From NCBI GenBank assembly GCA_039810005.1, contig JBDHWD010000126.1, positions 1 to 7,940 of the forward strand: 7,940 bases of DNA. The letters run 5' to 3'. Within the stretch, counting starts at the first letter, position 1. Each line of letters begins with the position of its first letter. The position numbers were made by a program, and so were the translations under genes. Below are positions 5,502 through 7,940 of the stretch, in pieces. The notes under the pieces are model-generated. The model had not been told where the DNA came from, did no database searches, and saw only the letters and a list, made by a program, of their open reading frames with translations. The stretch comes from JAMLIA01 sp039810005. GTDB lineage: Bacteria > Chloroflexota > Chloroflexia > Thermomicrobiales > CFX8.

Positions 5502-5708
5502 GTGATCAACCCAGCCGAGCTCGACACTCGCCTTCTCAGCCACACCGCTCGCGTTGACGCCGCGGATCGATTTGGCGCGCTGCTCCCACCGGTCAGCCGT
5601 CGTACCCACAACGGATTGGGCGGCTTTGTGCTGCGGCTCCATCGCCTCACCGACTGGATTGGGCGCGAACATGTCGGTCAGTCCAGGAATGGCGGCGTCG
5701 CCGCCTGA
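5502..5708 (+). CDS. Small hypothetical protein (68 aa)
   Basis: The family is not recognised. Support for a real gene comes from the ribosome-binding site GGAG at 5491-5494, seven bases before the GTG at 5502, from third codon positions dominated by G or C as in the neighbouring genes, and from position at the head of a same-strand unit. The protein begins with Ile-Asn-Pro-Ala-Glu-Leu. Its visible features are a proline pair (LLPPVSRR), a glycine hinge (NGLGG) and a basic-aromatic stretch FVLRLHRLTDWIGREH that could form an amphipathic helix. It has no signal peptide, cysteine or membrane span. An upstream in-frame ATG at 5475 lies inside the TGGTGG dyad and would overlap the ribosome-binding site, so it is less likely. 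No function is proposed. Confidence 0.55.
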   Translation: MINPAELDTRLLSHTARVDAADRFGALLPPVSRRTHNGLGGFVLRLHRLTDWIGREHVGQSRNGGVAA

Positions 5709-5780
5709 GCCCGACCGCAGCAGCGTACCGAAGGCTGATCGCCTGACCACTTCGTGATCGGGCCGAAACGGAGCATCCCG

Positions 5781-6044
5781 ATGTCCGTCACAGATCCCAC
5801 CTCCGCTGAGACGCTTGCCGAACGGGCAGAGTGGATTCGCGCGTCCTATCCGGAGCTGTACACGTTTCTCGCTGACTGGCAGCGCGCGATGCGCCGCTTG
5901 TTGACCGGCAACCCCGACCCGGCCGACCCGCAGCTTCCGGCGCCGGCAGATTCCGTCAACGACACGATTCGCAGGCATCGTCGCGGAATTACTGGCATCA
6001 CCACCGTTCTGGCGGGTTTGGCAACGGGTGGGGGACAACGATGA
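5781..6044 (+). CDS. Small hypothetical protein (87 aa), coupled to the MFS gene
   Basis: The family is not recognised. The ATG at 5781 has GGAG at 5770-5773, seven bases upstream; an in-frame GTG at 5754 lacks such a site. The stop TGA at 6042-6044 overlaps the MFS start as ATGA, a hallmark of translational coupling. The protein has an acidic, Ala/Glu-rich N-terminal helix with aromatic residues (about 9-40, including RASYPELYTFLADWQRAMRR), a Pro/Asp/Ala linker (about 43-57, NPDPADPQLPAPADS), a basic RRHRR patch and a moderately hydrophobic Gly/Thr-rich end. The hydrophobic end is too short and glycine-rich to be called a membrane span. Its ribosome-binding region is nearly the same as that of the preceding small ORF. 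A role as an accessory to the transporter, or as a regulator of it, is inference from coupling alone. Confidence 0.6.
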   Translation: MSVTDPTSAETLAERAEWIRASYPELYTFLADWQRAMRRLLTGNPDPADPQLPAPADSVNDTIRRHRRGITGITTVLAGLATGGGQR

Positions 6045-7261
6045 AACGTGACGACGCGCTGACCTTCGTCCTGGCGACTGGCGCGTTTACGACCATGCTG
6101 CACGGCTCGATGCTGAGCCCGCTGCTAAAGGACATCTCGGCCGATTTCAACGTCAGCGACGCCAGCGTCGGCCAGCTGGCGACGCTCTACTCAGCCCTGG
6201 CGGCGGTCATTGCGTTCGCCGTCGTCCCATTGATGGACCGCTACTCGCGCCGCGCCATGCTGCGCTTCGAGTGCGGCATGCTGCTCGTCGGGACTCTGCT
6301 CTCGGCACTGGCCCCGAGCTATATCTGGCTCACCATCGGCCGCGGGCTGGATGGGATTGGCGGGGCATTCATTTTCGGCGTCTGTATGGCAGCTGCAGGC
6401 GACCTGTTCGCGAACCCGGTCGAGCGCAACCGCCGGATCGGCATCATCGCCAGCGCCGCGAGCGTCGCGATCATCGCCGGCCAGCCGCTGCTGACGCAGA
6501 TCTCGGCCTATTTTGGCTGGCGCTGGGCGGTGGCCGCCACGCTGGTTCCGCCACTCGTGGCGTTGCTCGGCACGCGCTGGCTGCCCTCCGATGCGCTGCA
6601 GCACGACGAGGGTAGCTTGTGGAGTGCCTACCGGGCGCGCTACCGCCAGGTGATGACCAACCGTGAGACAGTCTGGCTGCTGGTGGTCTTCATCGGCATG
6701 CTGTCGGTCTGGTCGGCCTTCTCGGTCTATCTCGGCGCGTATCTGGAGACGGAGCTGAGCGCCAGCGCGAATGCGACCAGCCTGATCTTCCTCGTCAGCG
6801 GTATCTGCTTCACTACCGGAAGCCTGTTCGTGCCGCGGGTGATCGAGCGGGTGCCGAAGCGCCGGGTCCACGCCACGTTCGCGACACTGATGGGTGTCAA
6901 TCTGCTCGGGGCGGGCATCGTCTACACGAACATCCCGACGATGGCGCTGTTCGTTGGCATCACGGCACTGCTCGGCGTCAGCCTCTACCTGATCACCGGT
7001 ATCCTCCTGCTCGACTCGCTGCCCGAAGCGCGCGGCGCGGTTATGGCGCTGCAGGCGGCCGGCACCGAAGTCGGCCTGGCCATCGGCGCTGCCTGGGGTG
7101 GCGCGGCACTGGTCGTCAGCAACGACAACTACGTCGCCGTCTACCAGAGTCTGGCGATCCTGATCCCGCTTGTCATCATCTGCCTGCTGATGAGCGCGCG
7201 ATCTGCCCGGCCGCAGCCGACGACCGCAGACGGCGAACTGGCAATCAATCCGAGCGCGTAG
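6041..7261 (+). CDS. Major facilitator superfamily transporter (DHA1/AraJ-like)
   Basis: The 406-residue protein has about twelve hydrophobic segments in two halves, split by a charged central loop (about residues 180-210, ending YRARYRQVMTNRET). The loop between helices 2 and 3 carries the MFS motif A variant PLMDRYSRRAM (63-73). Helix 4 has IGRGLDGIGGA (99-109) with the conserved Arg101, and helix 5 has GQPLLTQISAYFGWRW. These features suit a drug or metabolite antiporter of the DHA1 type; the substrate cannot be read. The ATG at 6041 overlaps the stop of the preceding 87-aa gene and has a G-rich GGGTGGGGGA just upstream. The C-terminus ends in a short polar tail. It is the last gene of the plus-strand unit and converges on the gene at 7328-7855, with a hairpin between them. 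Confidence 0.9.
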   Translation: MKRDDALTFVLATGAFTTMLHGSMLSPLLKDISADFNVSDASVGQLATLYSALAAVIAFAVVPLMDRYSRRAMLRFECGMLLVGTLLSALAPSYIWLTIGRGLDGIGGAFIFGVCMAAAGDLFANPVERNRRIGIIASAASVAIIAGQPLLTQISAYFGWRWAVAATLVPPLVALLGTRWLPSDALQHDEGSLWSAYRARYRQVMTNRETVWLLVVFIGMLSVWSAFSVYLGAYLETELSASANATSLIFLVSGICFTTGSLFVPRVIERVPKRRVHATFATLMGVNLLGAGIVYTNIPTMALFVGITALLGVSLYLITGILLLDSLPEARGAVMALQAAGTEVGLAIGAAWGGAALVVSNDNYVAVYQSLAILIPLVIICLLMSARSARPQPTTADGELAINPSA

Positions 7262-7285
7262 TGGGCGTTGCGACGCTCGACAGGT

Positions 7286-7312
7286 GCGGGCCAGAGGACG
7301 ACTCTGACCCGC
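7286..7312. terminator. Hairpin between the convergent MFS and hypothetical genes
   Basis: GCGGGCCAGAG (7286-7296) and CTCTGACCCGC (7302-7312) pair over 11 positions with one C-A mismatch around a GACGA loop. It starts 24 bases after the MFS stop and lies 15 bases past the stop of the converging gene, so it can serve both. Neither strand shows a U-tract next to it, as with the other gene-end hairpins here. Confidence 0.5.
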
Positions 7313-7327
7313 GCTCACCGCACCCTG

Positions 7328-7855
7328 CTAGCTGGCGCGGATGCGGGACATCGTCGCGACCGGGACGTACGACCAGCCGGCCTCAAGGATCGTCTGGACG
7401 ATCGGGTCCTTCATCTCGGAGACGTCGAAGCGATAGCTATAGGCCTTGCCGAAGTCGAGCGGGTCGATGCTGGTGAAGGCGTAGCCGGTGCCGAAGGACT
7501 TCGAGCCCAATGTCCGTCCCTGGAACTTCTCGACCGAGAGCGACAGCTGCGGCACGCCGGCCTGCCACTCGACGTCCATCGATTCTTCGAGTGCGCGGAC
7601 TTCGTGCTTGCGCTCGTCGAGCGTCAGGTAGATGGTGTGTGTCTTCTTGATTCCGGCCTTGCCGAAGATCTCGTACCAGTTGGCATCGACGATCTTCCAG
7701 CTCGCCTCAAGCTCACTGATGTCGCCAGGCCTGATCGCGAACGGCAGTTGCTCATGGTTCAGCGCCAGCAGCCGGTCGCGCAGTTCCGGCTCGGTGATAA
7801 CGAACGCGTCCTCGTCTGGACGCTTGACCCCCTTGAAGAAATCCATGATTCCCAC
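7328..7855 (-). CDS. Conserved-looking hypothetical protein (175 aa)
   Basis: I do not recognise a named family with certainty. The protein is soluble in appearance, with no signal peptide or membrane span. A recognisable core of alternating strands includes WKIVDANWYEIFGKAG (an aromatic-rich strand), a THTIYLTLDERKHEVRALEE strand pair, VEWQAG, LSLSVEKFQG, FGTGYAFTSI and YSYRFDVSEMKDPI, ending in GWSYVPV. This looks like a single beta-rich domain. I chose the GTG at 7855 because GGAGGT at 7868-7863 lies seven bases upstream. The ATG at 7846, giving Met-Asp-Phe-Phe-Lys, is 16 bases away and is the alternative. The in-frame ATG at 7915 lies beyond the ribosome-binding site. The gene stands alone on the minus strand and converges on the MFS gene. 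Confidence 0.8.
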   Translation of the reverse strand: MGIMDFFKGVKRPDEDAFVITEPELRDRLLALNHEQLPFAIRPGDISELEASWKIVDANWYEIFGKAGIKKTHTIYLTLDERKHEVRALEESMDVEWQAGVPQLSLSVEKFQGRTLGSKSFGTGYAFTSIDPLDFGKAYSYRFDVSEMKDPIVQTILEAGWSYVPVATMSRIRAS

Positions 7856-7871
7856 GCGTCGGACCTCCGTA

Positions 7872-7885
7872 TTCCAGCATTGGAA
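7872..7885. repeat. Short dyad upstream of the hypothetical gene
   Basis: TTCCA (7872-7876) and TGGAA (7881-7885) form a 5-bp dyad with a GCAT centre just before the GGAGGT site of the gene at 7328-7855. It could be an operator half-site pair, but arms this short occur often by chance. I see nothing else supportable in 7886-7940. Confidence 0.2.
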
Positions 7886-7940
7886 CATCGCGGCGAGGCA
7901 CGTCCCGCGCCGCATCGCCAGTGTCTCCGACTTCTGCGCG

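Noticed and set aside
4766..5754. Exact 13-nt repeat CCTGACCACTTCG at 4766-4778 and 5742-5754
   Set aside because: About half a match of this length is expected by chance in a window this size; the copies lie in unrelated contexts and the match does not extend.
5376..6038. Minus-strand ORF of 220 codons covering the small-ORF region
   Set aside because: It has no domain, irregular composition and no good ribosome-binding site. The plus-strand ORFs have well-spaced GGAG sites and an ATGA overlap. I consider it a shadow, though this region is less certain than the others.
7286..7312. Hairpin with an ACGA-containing loop, considered as a mini-ykkC (guanidine-II) element
   Set aside because: That class needs two such hairpins upstream of the controlled gene. 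Here there is one, it sits downstream of the MFS gene, and it fits a convergent terminator better.
6191..7318. Long minus-strand ORF of 375 codons opposite the MFS gene
   Set aside because: It has the same Arg/Asp/Gln/His-rich antisense composition and no recognisable domain, and it lies opposite a clear transporter.
1..7940. Mobile element, CRISPR array, tRNA or rRNA genes
   Set aside because: No transposase or integrase frame, no regularly spaced repeat array, and no tRNA cloverleaf or rRNA signature was found on either strand by eye.

Overview
This is a GC-rich bacterial window with nine confident or near-confident protein genes, two further small genes, and no RNA gene, CRISPR array or mobile element that I can recognise. 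The NuoB-like protein resembles the Thermus/Chloroflexota style of complex I subunit more than the proteobacterial one. Together with a GerMN/Gmad2 surface protein, a CGNR zinc-finger regulator and frequent GTG starts, this suggests a high-GC Chloroflexota (Thermomicrobia-like) or similar lineage. That assignment is inference from protein style only and is not firm.

Layout. (1) Positions 3-902, plus strand: the 3' part of a surface GerMN-Gmad2 protein, whose start lies outside the window. (2) Positions 903-3203, minus strand, read right to left: a DinB-family protein, a CGNR zinc-finger regulator, a stand-alone CheY-like receiver and a class I SAM methyltransferase. The receiver and methyltransferase genes overlap. 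The methyltransferase converges on the GerMN gene with no base between the two stop codons. (3) Positions 3287-4474, minus strand: a full-length two-domain ChrA-type chromate transporter with a good sigma70-like promoter at 4502-4530. (4) Positions 4731-5300, plus strand: a solitary NuoB subunit with all four cluster N2 cysteines but no other nuo gene beside it. (5) Positions 5301-7261, plus strand: a strong hairpin, a structured leader, two unrecognised small ORFs (68 and 87 aa) with nearly the same ribosome-binding region, and an MFS transporter coupled to the second small ORF by an ATGA overlap. (6) Positions 7328-7855, minus strand: a conserved-looking protein of unknown function, converging on the MFS gene.

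The genes do not form one pathway. The window looks like chromosomal housekeeping and stress or transport genes in several short transcription units. The parts most worth a second look are the small-ORF/small-ORF/MFS unit with its structured leader, the solitary nuoB, the overlapping receiver-methyltransferase pair with a tandem repeat in its leader, and a perfect 15-bp palindrome inside the CGNR gene. Strong hairpins without a U-tract sit after several genes, which suggests a non-canonical style of transcription termination.
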